Source: Torreya grandis
Lineage: Eukaryota > Streptophyta > Pinopsida > Cupressales > Taxaceae
NCBI GenBank assembly: GCA_037957365.1
Contig: JARHVA010000157.1
Span: 5,788,501 to 5,852,500, forward strand
Reading direction: 5' to 3'
DNA length: 64,000 bases
Part shown: positions 1 to 11,892 of the stretch, one piece after another
How positions within the stretch are numbered: the stretch's first letter is position 1
Layout: each line of letters opens with the position of its first letter
Position numbers and translations under genes: made by a program
The notes under the pieces: model-generated
Told to the model about the DNA's origin: nothing
Seen by the model: only the letters and a program-made list of their open reading frames with translations
Database searches by the model: none

Positions 1-49
1 GTGTAGGAGGTGACCGAGATTTTGCCTGAGGGGCAAAATTGGGTCAACA
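1..49 (-). repeat. Start of the 3' LTR (truncated by window)
   Basis: Exact copy of 4049-4097. On the minus strand it starts TGTTGACCC. Only the first 49 bases of an LTR of about 1.54 kb lie in the window. Confidence 0.8.
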
Positions 50-308
50 AATTGGTGACTCACGGGGGAAGCGTGCCTGCTATGCTTAGAACCCAGTTGC
101 CTTACATATCCATTGGGTGCGGAGTCGGATGGTGACTTTGAAGCAAGTTCACAACAACTTTGAAGATTCCAAAATCAAAAATATAGAATTTACCCCCACT
201 ACCAAGGGAAACACACAAGACTAAAAACAACTACCTGTGCAAACTGCACTTAGGGAAAACAGGGAAACAACTGAAAGCAAACTATTATATACAACTAGCC
301 AGGAATGC

Positions 309-1073
309 TCATATCCCTCCTGGATCAAAAGGAAAATTTCTCAAGTCCCCTTCCTGGTGAAGGGACTTATCATGACAGGCAAGTAGCTGAAAGAAAATGA
401 GATTTGGTGACTTGCTCTTCCTGCCTGTCACCTGAGTTGGCTGGAAACTGAGGGGATCAAATTCGAACATGCCTCCAATATATACGTACTCTGATTGTTC
501 TGAGAGGCCTGTTGGATGCTGGTCCTTGAAATTGGTGCTCTCCACCAAGAAATCAATGGCTGTCGATTTATCACCGTAAGCCTTCTGATCTGTACAATTC
601 TTCTGCAATGTATCATGGTCTGATTCATCTCTTTCTACTTTGCTGAAAACTATGTCAGACTCATCCTCTGCTTCTTTATGGTCTTCTTGAAGAAAGTTGA
701 CTGTGGTGATGTCTAAAAGGGGCTCACAAAATGATTGTTCGTCCCACAAGACTTCACTTTCTTGTCTAAAGCTCAGTTCTTCAAGGCATTCCTCCAAGAA
801 GACGGACCTCTCCTTTTCCTCTTTACTGATCAGGTTTTCTAGATTTTCAAAAACATTCTCCTGATCTTCCTCTTTTTTAGGCTCTTCAATGTAGTTATCC
901 TCATCAATACGGCAAGAAAGTTCATCAAACTGAGGGGAAGAGAGCTTACCACGCATTTGTTCCTCTTCGAATTGCTGGAACATCTGCATATACGCAAGGC
1001 CTGCATCTTCCCTACTGCTGATAAGGTCTTCACAAAGAGTGTCAATGATGATCTCTTCTTCGTCGTTGCTCAT
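309..1073 (-). CDS. Unrecognised acidic protein, second frame of the LTR element
   Basis: A 254-codon open frame starting MSNDEEEIIIDTLCED. It is very acidic, with runs of Glu and Asp through the first two thirds, and has no visible catalytic motif, zinc knuckle or membrane segment. It follows the 418-codon frame by about 50 bases on the same strand. The two could be one product separated by a stop or frameshift, or two exons of a spliced transcript. Both lie between the primer-binding site and the 3' LTR, where gag-pol would be expected. I do not recognise the family. The absence of internal stops, unlike every other retroelement frame here, argues for youth or selection. Host-gene capture is an alternative. 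Confidence 0.55.
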   Translation of the reverse strand: MSNDEEEIIIDTLCEDLISSREDAGLAYMQMFQQFEEEQMRGKLSSPQFDELSCRIDEDNYIEEPKKEEDQENVFENLENLISKEEKERSVFLEECLEELSFRQESEVLWDEQSFCEPLLDITTVNFLQEDHKEAEDESDIVFSKVERDESDHDTLQKNCTDQKAYGDKSTAIDFLVESTNFKDQHPTGLSEQSEYVYIGGMFEFDPLSFQPTQVTGRKSKSPNLIFFQLLACHDKSLHQEGDLRNFPFDPGGI

Positions 1074-1124
1074 GACAACCTCTTGAAGGACTGCAGATTG
1101 GATCTTTTGATCCTCACCTACCTC

Positions 1125-2381
1125 TTACAAAATAGGGTCTTCCTCGAGAAGGGAGAAAGTGGAAAAAACATGTGGGAGAGGGGGCAGCCCTTGAGCTAGA
1201 ATCGAATGATTCTCCTCCCTCCACTTGATTAGCACTTCATCAATATCAGGAATGGCCTGATAACTCTCTTGGAAATGTGTAGGTGGGGTGTGTTCAGGCA
1301 TGGAATGTGCTGTTTGGTCTGAACCGTCCACCACACATTGGCTGAGGGAATTCTCTCTGAATTCCAAATCTGCTATTCTCTTACCCAGATCTCCTTGGAA
1401 AAGCTTTTCTTGGAGGCTGCCAGCATTATCATAGGCAGGCACAACTTCAGCTTCTTCAAGGTTTTGAGAAAAACCTTGCTTTTCTTCTTCTTTGCTGCCT
1501 GATGATTCCACTGTCTTCCCCCGATTCAGGATCCCTGAATTTGAATCTTGCTCCTGTGAACAGGCAGCAACTTTGTTCTCCACGAGGTCCTGAGTTTCTT
1601 CTGCAAGGTCTGAAAAATTTAACTCTTTTTCAAGGAGAAGCTTCATCCTAGCCTCTAAGTCTTCAATCTGTCTAGCTAGGTTTTCCTGGAAGAGTCTTTC
1701 TTGGAGGTCACCAGCATGATCCTCTTCAAAGCTCTGAGCTGGTCCTTGACATTCTTTCCTCCAACTTGGAATTTGCACATCATGCTGGAAAACTTGGGGA
1801 GGCTGAGGAATGCAAGGAAAACACTGTTGGTGCATTGGAGGAGCTTCTAGAAGAGGGACGTGCTCGCTGGTAGTATTATTCTCAATGGGAGATTCCTGAT
1901 CTGAGGAGTTGAAAAGATTGATCTCCATGGGAGGTTGCTCTGATGCCCTCTGGTGTTGGAAGGCTAGGCGTACGGGATTGGGAGGAGCAGTATTTGATGA
2001 GTTAGAGTGAGCAAGTGCAATTTGGTAAAATGGATTTGGTGTAAAAGAGGGGGTTTTCTTTAGGTTAGGAGGGGGTACACAAGGCTGGTTGCCTTGAATA
2101 GATGGATTTCTCCATTTTCTTACCTCCTTCTTCATGGACTGTACGGCTTGTGCTTGCCTAAACAAGCACTCCTCTTTATACATCAGCTCCTGCTGATACT
2201 TGTGCTGCTCTTCCAATCTGTCAATTTCTTTTGTCTGCTTCTCAAATTCCAATGCCACCTCCCTTATAGTTGCAGGGCAACTAGGAGAGCTACTTGAGGG
2301 GATTCCATAAATATTTGAAGTCTGATCGATATTATATGAAGGAGAACAAAATCCATGATTTTTTGCAAAAGAATTATACAT
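1125..2381 (-). CDS. Unrecognised coiled-coil protein, first frame of the LTR element
   Basis: A 418-codon frame starting about 150 bases downstream of the primer-binding site. Residues 40-90 are charged and heptad-like (EKQTKEIDRLEEQHKYQQEL), suggesting a coiled coil. Residues 95-210 are rich in Pro, Ser, Asn and Gln. Two related acidic blocks contain LQERLFQENLARQIEDLEAR near residue 230 and LQEKLFQGDLGKRIADLEFR near residue 325, an internal duplication. No Cys-His zinc knuckle, protease or polymerase motif is seen, so this is not a standard Gag by eye, although a structural role in packaging would fit the position. The start was chosen as the first Met after the primer-binding site. Family unknown. 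Confidence 0.6.
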   Translation of the reverse strand: MYNSFAKNHGFCSPSYNIDQTSNIYGIPSSSSPSCPATIREVALEFEKQTKEIDRLEEQHKYQQELMYKEECLFRQAQAVQSMKKEVRKWRNPSIQGNQPCVPPPNLKKTPSFTPNPFYQIALAHSNSSNTAPPNPVRLAFQHQRASEQPPMEINLFNSSDQESPIENNTTSEHVPLLEAPPMHQQCFPCIPQPPQVFQHDVQIPSWRKECQGPAQSFEEDHAGDLQERLFQENLARQIEDLEARMKLLLEKELNFSDLAEETQDLVENKVAACSQEQDSNSGILNRGKTVESSGSKEEEKQGFSQNLEEAEVVPAYDNAGSLQEKLFQGDLGKRIADLEFRENSLSQCVVDGSDQTAHSMPEHTPPTHFQESYQAIPDIDEVLIKWREENHSILAQGLPPLPHVFSTFSLLEEDPIL

Positions 2382-2532
2382 ACAAGAAATAGATGATTTT
2401 TGGTGGCACCAGGCTGCTTAACCAGCAGATTTAACTCGGAGTCGCCAGATGCTGAAGAAATTGATTTGTTGTAACAGGACCAGCATCAGTCCTGAAACCT
2501 TACTACGTTAAAAACTGACTGGTAAAATCACA

Positions 2533-2550
2533 GTCCCACCGGGCGTGCCA
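2533..2550 (-). promoter_or_regulatory. Primer-binding site of the LTR element
   Basis: Minus strand reads TGGCACGCCCGGTGGGAC, four bases after the LTR end at 2555. This matches the sequence type found just inside plant Ty3/gypsy LTRs. I did not assign the primer tRNA. Confidence 0.65.
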
Positions 2551-3240
2551 GAACTGTTGACGCTGGAAAGTGCACCCAGCGGCAGGAACACGGATTCCTG
2601 CCCTCTCCCCGCAACATGGAAACCCCTCTCTCGCCTGTGGGACGGCGAAGCAGGAGAGGAGAGTCTCTAGATATGGGCTAGTTCCCTCTGATGTATCTTG
2701 TTTGTTTCAGGAAACCCAAAATATAGGTATATAGGTATACACTTGGGGGGGTGAAAAGAGAGAGAAAAGCTTGAAAACAAACAGCCTACTCTAAAAGAGG
2801 TGATACACCAAAAACATGAGTGATCTTCCAGATCCACTCTCAGAATCAGACAAAAACATACATACACTCAGATCTGGCAGAAAAGACCAGGTCTCTGGGA
2901 TGACAGGGAGGTTCTTATGGGAAGCACAAGAAACAGGGACTCACCAAGGTGCTGAGAAACACACACTGTAAGTGACCTCACCTGTTTAATACCTCTGAAA
3001 CAGAACTCTACTCCTGGCGGCAGCAGACAGTGGCGCTTCGTAGATCACAGGTTTGCTGGTGTTGAACCTGTGAGAGCATCAAGAGATAATGACTGGACAC
3101 AGATTAACATTCAATGCATACACTGATAGATCCATCCAAATAGAGGTAAGAACTGTATTTTATTGATTCAGGTGGGAAATTTGGAGAGCAAAGCTCTTTA
3201 CAAAAGTCAGGAAGATCCTTAGAAAATGACTAAGTCCTTG

Positions 3241-3249
3241 TATTTATAG
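3241..3249 (-). promoter_or_regulatory. TATA box of the LTR promoter
   Basis: Minus strand CTATAAATA, in the middle of the LTR and downstream of the palindrome-rich U3. Transcription would be expected to begin about 30 bases further, near 3210. Confidence 0.5.
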
Positions 3250-3465
3250 CAGAAGAGCCAAGAGAAGTCTCATTGAAAAGTGTGAAAAACACTATTGATG
3301 ACGTCACAAGTCTGCCAAGACCATGCTGGTTGCCTCGTTTTGCGTGCTGGTCTTCTCTTTTGGCAGCTGGGCGGGTTTTTTCTTGTGCACTGCAGGGGAA
3401 TTTTGCCGCCCTTATAGTGGGCGGTGATTTTGCCACCCTTTGCATGAACTTCATGTAGGAATACC

Positions 3466-3790
3466 TGCCGACGTCGGCCGATAAGCTGCCGACGTCGATA
3501 TAGTTATACTCTGCGCGGCAATTTCTCTTTCCCCGCCATGGGGCGGGGTTTTCCATTTCACCGCCATGGGGCGGGGGTTTTTATTTTGCCGCCATGGGCG
3601 GGCTTTTTCGTTTCACCGCCATGGGCGGGCTTTTTCATTTCACCGCCATGGGGCGGGGGTTTTCATTTTGCCGCCATGGGCGGGCTTTTCTGGTTTTTGT
3701 GCCTGCCCTTGTTCTGCCGACGTCGGCGGTTTTGCCGACGTCGGTCTCTGTAAGGTGCCGACGATGGCAGTGTTGCCGACGTCGGCCGAT
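3466..3790. promoter_or_regulatory. GCCGACGTCGGC palindromes in U3
   Basis: Copies or near copies occur at about 3468, 3488, 3717, 3735 and 3776, on both sides of the CCGCCATGG array. The ACGT core resembles plant bZIP binding sites. A regulatory role is inferred from position upstream of the TATA box. Confidence 0.5.
3533..3697. repeat. Six tandem 27-28 bp repeats with CCGCCATGG cores in U3
   Basis: Units begin at 3533, 3561, 3589, 3616, 3643 and 3671. Each starts CCGCCATGGG(G)CGGG followed by a T-rich tail. The core is a near-palindrome and alternates between short and long G runs. Confidence 0.9.
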
Positions 3791-4097
3791 GTCTTTGCTT
3801 TTCTTTGCGTTGTGGGCGGTGAATTCGCCGCCCTCTGCATTTTCTTCGTAGACGGGCTCATTTTACCCGCCCTTTTAGTGGGCGGCGATTCTGCCGCCCT
3901 CTGCATTTTTTCTGCTTCTTTTTTGACTAAGTGTCGAAACTTCATTTTTTCCCCTTCTTCTCTTGCGGACGTCTGAAGACTCTGTCCTTTGCTGCCTATT
4001 CTCTGCAACGGCGCTGTCAACCCTGAAATGACTGGGCCTGCAAAGCAGGTGTAGGAGGTGACCGAGATTTTGCCTGAGGGGCAAAATTGGGTCAACA

Positions 4098-7000
4098 ATA
4101 TGCATAGTTGATCTTGGTAAAAAAATTTGTGTTTTTAAAAAGGCTCAACCCAGCTAACTCTACTCGACCTTATTTGCATGTTTAAATTCCTTGAGTAGGC
4201 TTCAAAAAAATTCAATTTATTTTTGTTGAGTGTACCCTTCTATTTTTACTCTTATTATTTGGCATTGGTTTCCCCAAGTGGTTGAGTTGTAGTTATTAGT
4301 TATGGGCTAAAATTTTTTTTATCCCTCTTTGATATAATGAGATTGAATTGTTATCTTGATTTTGGATTATATTTAAATGTTAAAGGGATTTAATGGTTGG
4401 TTGTACTTTGTCATTTATAAGCTTAACCAAGTCTTATTATTATCAATGAATGATTTGTACTTATTCACCTTGACTCGAATGGGTCAATTTGGTTGTTGTG
4501 GACTGAACCCATTATGTTTAATCATTTTACCCTTGGGTAGGCCTCTTGGACTAAGCAATATACTTGGTTATACCTTTCATTCTTGATAAATTAATATGAT
4601 AGATTTTGATTTACTAAGTAAATCACCTTCTATAAATATTCAAGGTATGCCTTGGGTATTTCTCAAGATGACTAGTTATTTGGGTAATATGGTTTTTATG
4701 TGGTCTATATTTATTTCACTCATCTTTTATTTACCATTTTTACATTTTATTATTAGTGGCTCAGTATATTTTTCATACATCTTACCTCACCTGAGTACTA
4801 GGTTGTCAAAACCCTCCACCTAGCTGATGGTTGGGGTGGTAAGGGCCATCGATGGTTTGGCTCATAGGATTGGTTTTGAGGGGTGTTATCCTTACCATGT
4901 GCATCATCTTCCTTTTATGAATCTAGACTTTGTGTGTGGTAGCATGTCTCTTGTTTGTGCCTATTGGTGTATGATTCTTGGTGGGTGTGCTGGATTGTTC
5001 CATGGTTATTCATTTTGTGTATTGTTTTTTTTAATTTATTATATGCAATCTCATAGAATTTGACATGTTGGAAAAAATATTATTCTATATGATGACATTA
5101 TTGATGATAGTGGCTTGGTTCTTATATATCTAAATAGATGTAATTATTCCTCTTGATATGAATATATGTTGGATTCTATTTCTTATATTTGAAATGATCA
5201 TTGTAACTCAAATTATAGTATGTTATGCTTTGATATTTATATGCTATGATATATACATTGTGATAACATGGTGATATACTTGTTGATGTGAAATATGCAT
5301 GAAGTTGTAAAATTTTCTATTGGAACTAGCAGCTGTACCTAAGATTTTTGATTAAATTTCTGTACTTTTATATTTATATGTTATGGTGGGAAAGATGTTT
5401 ATCTAGCCTTTTAGTTGGTTATTCCAGTTCTTGGTGTATGTTCCCATTATCTTTTGAAAAAATTATTGTGCTAAACTTGATTGGCATTAACTATTATTCA
5501 AACTTATTTCTTAGATATTAACTACTGGAGGATCTCTTGGCTATAGTATCCAGTTGGGAAATGATTATGAACATGATTTATTTTATTATTGACCTAGGAT
5601 TGGAATTCATTATAACATAAATCCATATATTGTGTAGATGATATATCTTATAGGTTGTTGGTATGTAATGTTTCATTTTGTTGAGTAGAGTTAGCACTTT
5701 GGTGTTATTACACTTGTTGTAGATTATTATATATATATGAATCAATGCTTTTGATTTATGCTCAAGGAGATTACATATAGGTTGAATCACTCTTGCTTTT
5801 TATTATATTTCATATTTATATTAACTTAGCTTGATCATATGGCAGCACTGATTTGAGGCCTTGTTATTTAAAATTAAAACATGTGGTATGTTAATAACTT
5901 GGGCAATATCAAATTATTGTAAAAATATTAGGCAAATGGTATCCTTGATGAAATAAAGCAATGTGTTTTCATTATATTATTGGTTGTCTCAATGGTTGTG
6001 GCTTCACTTTAAATGGGCATATTTCTATTGCCTAAGCAATGAAATAAGAGCATGATATAATGCCATTATTTATATGGGTCTTTACTATTGATTATGGTTC
6101 ATACCAATAAGGATAATGTAGCAATATAAATCATTGGAAAGATTCAAAAAGTTTATTATTTTAGTTGTTCATAATTTAGCCCTTGAATAACAAAATGTTA
6201 GTTATATTGTTATTTTTTGCATTCATTATGTTGCTTACAGTTGAGTGGAATTTTTAAATTAAAAGATAGTTATGATGGACAATGTGATGCAAAGACCTAG
6301 AGTTGATTTATTTATAGAATCTCAACTGGTAACATCCCTATAATTACCTATATGAGTTGGTAATGTATTCTAGAGTCAGATGGTTTTTGGACTATAGGTG
6401 AATGTATGTGCTTGATATTAAAAGTGTACCTTTGGTATTGAATCATTGGTACGCATCATATTATGATTATTAACATATTGAATAATCCTTGTGAATGGAA
6501 AATAGTCTTGAAATTGAGATAAAGATTAAATATGTTATAGAAACTCATAATGTTTCCATTATGATTGGTGATTTAATAGTCCACCTTGGTAATGATTTAT
6601 TAAGTCATAACTTTCCATAATGGACCTTCAAGTTAATGGTTTAAATTACTCAAGTAATGAAATCTTGTATGGGCTTATGCATATTAATTTATCAGCATGA
6701 ACATCTATGTTTTTAACAATAGCATGATATTATAACCAAGGGACAAGTAAGCAAGATATAGGTACAATACCCCTATGTCTAGCTTATAGGATGGTATATC
6801 TATATCATGAGAATTAATTTGGTTTTCTAATGCCATCTGTATGCCTATTCAATAGTATGCTCAGTTATGTGATGTCATCCACCTTGAACTAAGTGCATTA
6901 TGACTCATCTAATTTTGATAAGGAATAATTCTCTCATAATGGAGTTATACCTTGTGTGTGAACTTCGTCAAGTAGGGGAATAATGGTATAATGATCTCCA

Positions 7001-7867
7001 ATAACTTTTGATTATGGTATAGTGATCTAGTGGGGTTCATACAAGGACTGGCCCTTACAAGTATGAATTCCAAAATATTACAGTGACTCTTAAGTGTATA
7101 CCATGTTGGTTTTAGCAGTGGTTTAGAAATGTCCACTTGTTGACCTCACAATGTGATAAGACTTTTCCTAAGAAAAGCTAGTGGGATGGTCTTCCTATTT
7201 AATAATTTTGAATCTTCATGCTTAATTATTACACTCTTCTTTTATCTTATTTGCATATATATCAAATGGCTAACAAGATCTTCTTGATATGTTTAATTCC
7301 ATTCTTTTTTTTCTTAACATTATCTATTGGAACAATATAGATATTGGTTGTAATATTATTAGTATCCTATGAATGAATATATTATTTAGTCTCTTAAACT
7401 TTAAAACCATGACCGTATGGGTAATCGGGCACTTAGGTGGGGCTAAAAATCTCTAGGTGGTCTGATAGATAATATGAGTGCCTTTGCCAAGTTCAGAGGA
7501 TATCGGTATGGATTCACATACTAATACCCCCTCGAACATCATTTCATCCTAAGGCAAACATACTTTTCTATGGCATTTCCTGTTGGTGTTTATCCCTAGG
7601 TAAGCATCTAATGTGAACTAATATAGTTATTGGTTATTTACATTTTATGCATAAGATTATTTAGATGCATTGTGTTGCATTTAAGTTTTCCAGTGAACCT
7701 TAAACGCCACTCCATTTTCTACTTTGAAAGGCAATTCCATTTTTTTTTCTTTTTTTTTGAGGGGGATTGTTTTAGTTTAAAAATATCAAATCTATTAGTA
7801 GGATGTTTAAATACTTTAATTAAGGATAAAATTAATTTATAATTTTTTATGTGAATTAAGGATAAAA
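4098..7867. other. AT-rich DNA without recognisable genes
   Basis: About 3.8 kb with only short random frames and no motif I can assign. The stretch 7400-7600 is less AT-rich and could be a decayed LTR, but no matching partner is visible. Confidence 0.6.
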
Positions 7868-8014
7868 CTAGCATACATATCTTAGATAAATCTATGTAAA
7901 ATACACTGATAGATATCATTCTCGAGGCACCTATATCGTATTAAATTATGAGTGCCTCAAGAAAGATATATATTGGTATATTTTATATAGATTTATCTAA
8001 GATATGTATGCTAG
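7868..8014. repeat. Long imperfect foldback, 63-bp arms and 21-bp loop
   Basis: Left arm 7868-7930 and right arm 7952-8014 are reverse complements with 7 mismatches. The outermost 28 bases match perfectly, starting CTAGCATACATATC. The loop is 7931-7951. It could be a MITE-like foldback element or a small-RNA precursor. Confidence 0.85.
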
Positions 8015-8105
8015 TAGCACTTGATACCACGTAAAGTAAAGGTAAATATTTATTATTCATAAAAAATACTAAATATAAATATTTAATACAATTTTAAAAT
8101 GGGAA

Positions 8106-8224
8106 ATGGAGAGAGCAACACAGTATTTAATTATTGCGATGTATGTGGTAAAATCTATATATTACCTATAAATTAGTTAAGGTTATTTGTATATTATTTA
8201 TTTATTTCATATAAATTAGTTATG

Positions 8225-8285
<61 letters not shown>

Positions 8286-8400
8286 AGAGAGCAACATAGT
8301 ATTTAATTATTGCGATGTATGTGGTAAAATCTATATATTACCTATAAATTAGTTAAGGTTATTTGTATATTATTTATTTATTTCATATAAATTAGTTATG

Positions 8401-8462
<62 letters not shown>
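8106..8462. repeat. Tandem duplication of about 175 bp, each copy ending in a TA microsatellite
   Basis: The block beginning GAGAGAGCAACA near 8109 recurs near 8285, including the phrase TTTAATTATTGCGATGTATG. Each copy runs into a TA run, at 8227-8283 and 8405-8462. Confidence 0.85.
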
Positions 8463-8465
<3 letters not shown>

Positions 8466-9076
8466 TATTTATTTATTATTATATGTTAATATTTTTTATC
8501 ATTTTTTTTTTAATTTCATTGTTATGATTATTTATAAATATGTTGCAGTAAAGTCTATTATTATTAATAAATTAGTTATTGATTATCTATATATTATTTA
8601 TTTATTTAGGTCTTTATTTATCATAATATGGTAATATTTTTTATGATAATTTATTTCTACAATTTCATTGTTATGATTATTTATAAATATGATATGGTAA
8701 AATATATATATATTACCTATAAATTATTTATGATTATCTATATATTATTTATTTATTTATTATCATGTGGTGATAATTTTTATGATAATTTATTTTTAAA
8801 ATTTCATTGTTATAGTTATTTATAAATATGTTGTGGTAAAATCTATATACTACTTATAAATTAATTATGATTATATGATATGATAATATATATATATATA
8901 TATATATATTATCTATAAATTAGTTATGATTATCTATATATTGTTTATTTATTTATTATCATGTGGTGATATTTTTGTGATATTTTTTATGATAATTTAT
9001 TTTTAAAATTTCATTGTTATGATTATTTATAAGTATGTTGTGGTAAAATCTATATATTACCTATAAACTAATTGTT

Positions 9077-10690
9077 TTTTATTTGATATGGTAAAACTCA
9101 AGTTTTACAAGGACCTAGAATCACAATAGTGCATTACAAAAGTTTAATTAGGCCAACCAAAGTTGAGAAGATAAAAAGCAAAAATAAATAGTACTTAGAA
9201 CAGAAGCAAAAAATGTGAAAACATAGCAAAACTAAGAGGAAGGTCCCTTTTGAGGGTCATCAACGTTAGTAGTGTCCTTCACTAGGATGGTTGATTTATC
9301 CTTTAAAACTAGCCCAAGTGTGATTTTTGGGAGCTTCAGTCATTTCATCAGGGAGGATCATTCTATGTCATGTTTTGCCTTTTACATGCATGAGAGACTA
9401 TTTGGGGGGGACCCCCTTGGGAGAGACCTGAAGTGGGGATTTTGAAACCTTAGGTGAAGTCATATTAGAAGACTATGGGGGATGAGTAGAGTGAATAAAG
9501 GCCTAAACTATTGCTTCAACATGTTTGTGTAAAGCATTCCAATCCTAGATGAGTTTGGCTAGGCTAAAACTAACTTGTTGCACCTTTGAGTTAAAGTTTT
9601 CCATTAGTTTTTTATTTTTTTATCTCCATAACCATGGCTTTCCCTTTCCAGGCTGATTTTGTAGGGGTCCCTATTTCAATAGGTTTTAGTTTGAGGATAA
9701 ACATCAATTTGAGAGGGAGGTTAATAGGGGGACTATGATAGTTGTTTTAGGGGGTGCAGTTACAAGGCTGATGGGATCCCTTGGTAGGATCCTTCTTCGG
9801 GGAGTCCTCCCTAAAAGAGGAACCCCTAGAGAGCACCTCCCAACCTAAAATGGCTTGGTCATGCTTAACAAGGAGGAGGATTAGACCTTAGTGAAGAATG
9901 GGATTGGTATCATTTACTTGGTGAAGCAGTATTGTGCTCTCAAGGGACTTAAGCAGGAAATAGGGAAGACTAATTATATACCTAATTAAATGATTAAAAT
10001 TTAAAAAATGGTGAGAAAATATTAGTTTATATTTACCTTCCAACATCATATATCTCATGATCTAAAGGCAAATTTTAGGATGGTAGCACGGGAGGTCAGC
10101 CCATGGGAAACTTTTTTATCCATCTGCATGAAATCATTTGTTCTAAAGAACCATTGTAGGGACTTACTTTTTTGACTGGTCCTTGAATTCTTTGGCACCT
10201 ACGCATGACATTCTTGTTGAATCATTAATGAACTCCTTCGATAAATTAATGGTGATGTCATGTATGGAAACCTTCCACTATATCCAAGCCCCCATGAAGT
10301 CTTGGGCAATTTTAGTGTTATGCTCAGTGACCCGTTCCATAATTTTGTGAGTCCTCTATTTTTGAGCTTCTTCCAAACTTTTTTTGTTTACGGACCTCCT
10401 TACAGGACGTACATTCTTGTCGATCCCTGTCACCACCCAAGAGTGCAGGGTCAAAATAGGAGAGATGAAGTTTCTAGATGGGATAGAAATGAGTAAGGCA
10501 CAAATGGGTGGGAAGTCCCATTGAGGGCTCATAAAAATAATTAAGACCCCTTCTTTTGAAATTATTGTGGATCAGCTTGATTGAGATCCACCCCATCAAG
10601 GTAAGATCATTCACGTGTGAAGAGATGATAGTTTTAATCTGCATTGGTACTTTCATTATGGATAACATTAAGGACATTTGTAGGGACACT
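9077..10690 (-). pseudogene. Retroposon-like cassette with an unrecognised protein family (copy 1)
   Basis: Read on the minus strand, decayed coding is visible from about 10,430 to 9,280. The blocks in order are an N-terminal part with INLSKEFINDSTRMSCVGAK near 10,230, LPCYHPKICL then IMRYMMLEGKYK near 10,095-10,030, SHHFLNFNHLIRY near 10,000, LPYFLLKSLEST near 9,960, and GLILLLVKH near 9,880. The same order with similar residues occurs at 26.0-26.5 kb inside the CACTA element. The downstream part is low-complexity and Lys/Pro/Ser-rich. The 3' end is A-rich (ATCAAATAAAAAAC). Many TAG and TGA stops show it is dead. Function unknown; no catalytic motif is obvious. Confidence 0.5.
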
Positions 10691-10813
10691 GCCTACATCA
10701 TAATTATGATTATCTATATAGTATCTATTTATTTTTTATGATGTGATAATATTTTTTATGATAATTTATTTTTACAATTTCATTGTTATGATTATTTATA
10801 AATATGATGTGGT

Positions 10814-10859
<46 letters not shown>

Positions 10860-11892
10860 CTATAAATTAGTTATAATTATTAATATATTATTTATTTATT
10901 TATTATCATGTGGTGATATTTTTTATGATAATTTAGTTTTATAATTTTATTATTATGATTATTTATAAATATATTACAATAAAATCTATATATTATCTAA
11001 AAATTAATTATGATCATTTATATTATTTATTTATTATGTAGTTATATATTTTAGGATAATTTGTTTTTGTAATTTCATTATTAAGATTATTTATAAATAT
11101 GATGTGGTAAAATCTATATATTACATATAAATTAGTTATGATTATTTATATATAATTTAATAATTTATTATCATGTGTTGATATTTTTTATGATAATTTA
11201 TTTTTAAATTTTTATTGTTATGATTATTAATAAATATATTATTGTAAAATATATATATATTAATTATAAATAAGTATGATTATCTATTGTAAATATGAAG
11301 TGGTAAAATATGTATTAACTATAAATTAATTATGATTGACTATTTATTTATTATGATGTCGTAATATTTCTTATGATAATTTATTATTAAATTTTATTGA
11401 TATGATTCTCTATAAATATGATGTGGTAAAATCTATAAATTACTTATAAACTAATTATGATTATCTATAGATATTTATTTATTATGATGTGCTAATATTT
11501 TTTATGATAATTTATTTCTATAATTCTATTGTTATAATTACTTAGAAGTAAAATGTAAAATATATATATATTATTATGTGGTAATATTTTTTTGATAATT
11601 TATTTATAAAATTTCATTGTTAATTACCTATAAATTAATTATTTTTACAATTTTATTGTTATATTATTTATAAATATGATGTGGTAAAATCTATATATTA
11701 CCTATAAAATAGTTATGATTATCTATATATTATTCATTTATTCATTCATTCATTATCATGTGATGATATTTTTTATGATGTGATAATTTTTTATAATAAT
11801 TTAATTTTACAATTGATTGTTATGATAGATTATTTATAAATATGATGTTTTAAAATCTATATATTATATATAAATAAATTAGTTGTTTTTTA

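Larger units (their letters stand above)
1..4097 (-). mobile_element. Non-autonomous LTR retrotransposon, 3' LTR cut by window edge
   Basis: The first 49 bases are repeated at 4049-4097. Read on the minus strand both copies begin TGTTGACCC, the 5' end of an LTR. The complete 5' LTR spans 2555-4097 and ends in CA. A primer-binding-type sequence follows, then an internal region of about 2.5 kb (50-2554) with two open frames and no protease, reverse transcriptase, RNase H or integrase motif. The 3' LTR continues leftwards out of the window. The sequence just before the 3' LTR is not a clear polypurine tract. Open frames and clean LTR edges suggest a fairly recent insertion that depended on proteins made elsewhere. 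Confidence 0.8.
2555..4097 (-). repeat. Complete 5' LTR, 1543 bp
   Basis: Starts TGTTGACCC at 4097 and ends GTCAACA at 2555 on the minus strand. A TATA box (CTATAAATA) lies at 3241-3249, dividing a U3 of about 850 bp from an R-U5 of about 650 bp. U3 is unusually GC-rich for this window and is built from repeated palindromes. Apparent open frames inside it are by-products of repeats lacking stops. Confidence 0.8.

Noticed and set aside
3538..3976. Overlapping plus- and minus-strand open frames in the first LTR
   Set aside because: They follow the period of the CCGCCATGG and GGGCGG repeats, occur in several frames at once, and lie in U3.
1..4097. Reading the first element on the plus strand, with a primer site at 51-70
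   Set aside because: Plus-strand reading gives no coding after the LTR and no TATA in U3. The minus strand has a primer site, TATA box and open frames in order.
4377..5063. Three successive plus-strand frames at 4.4-5.1 kb
   Set aside because: Short, hydrophobic by base composition, no shared domain and no splice pattern linking them.
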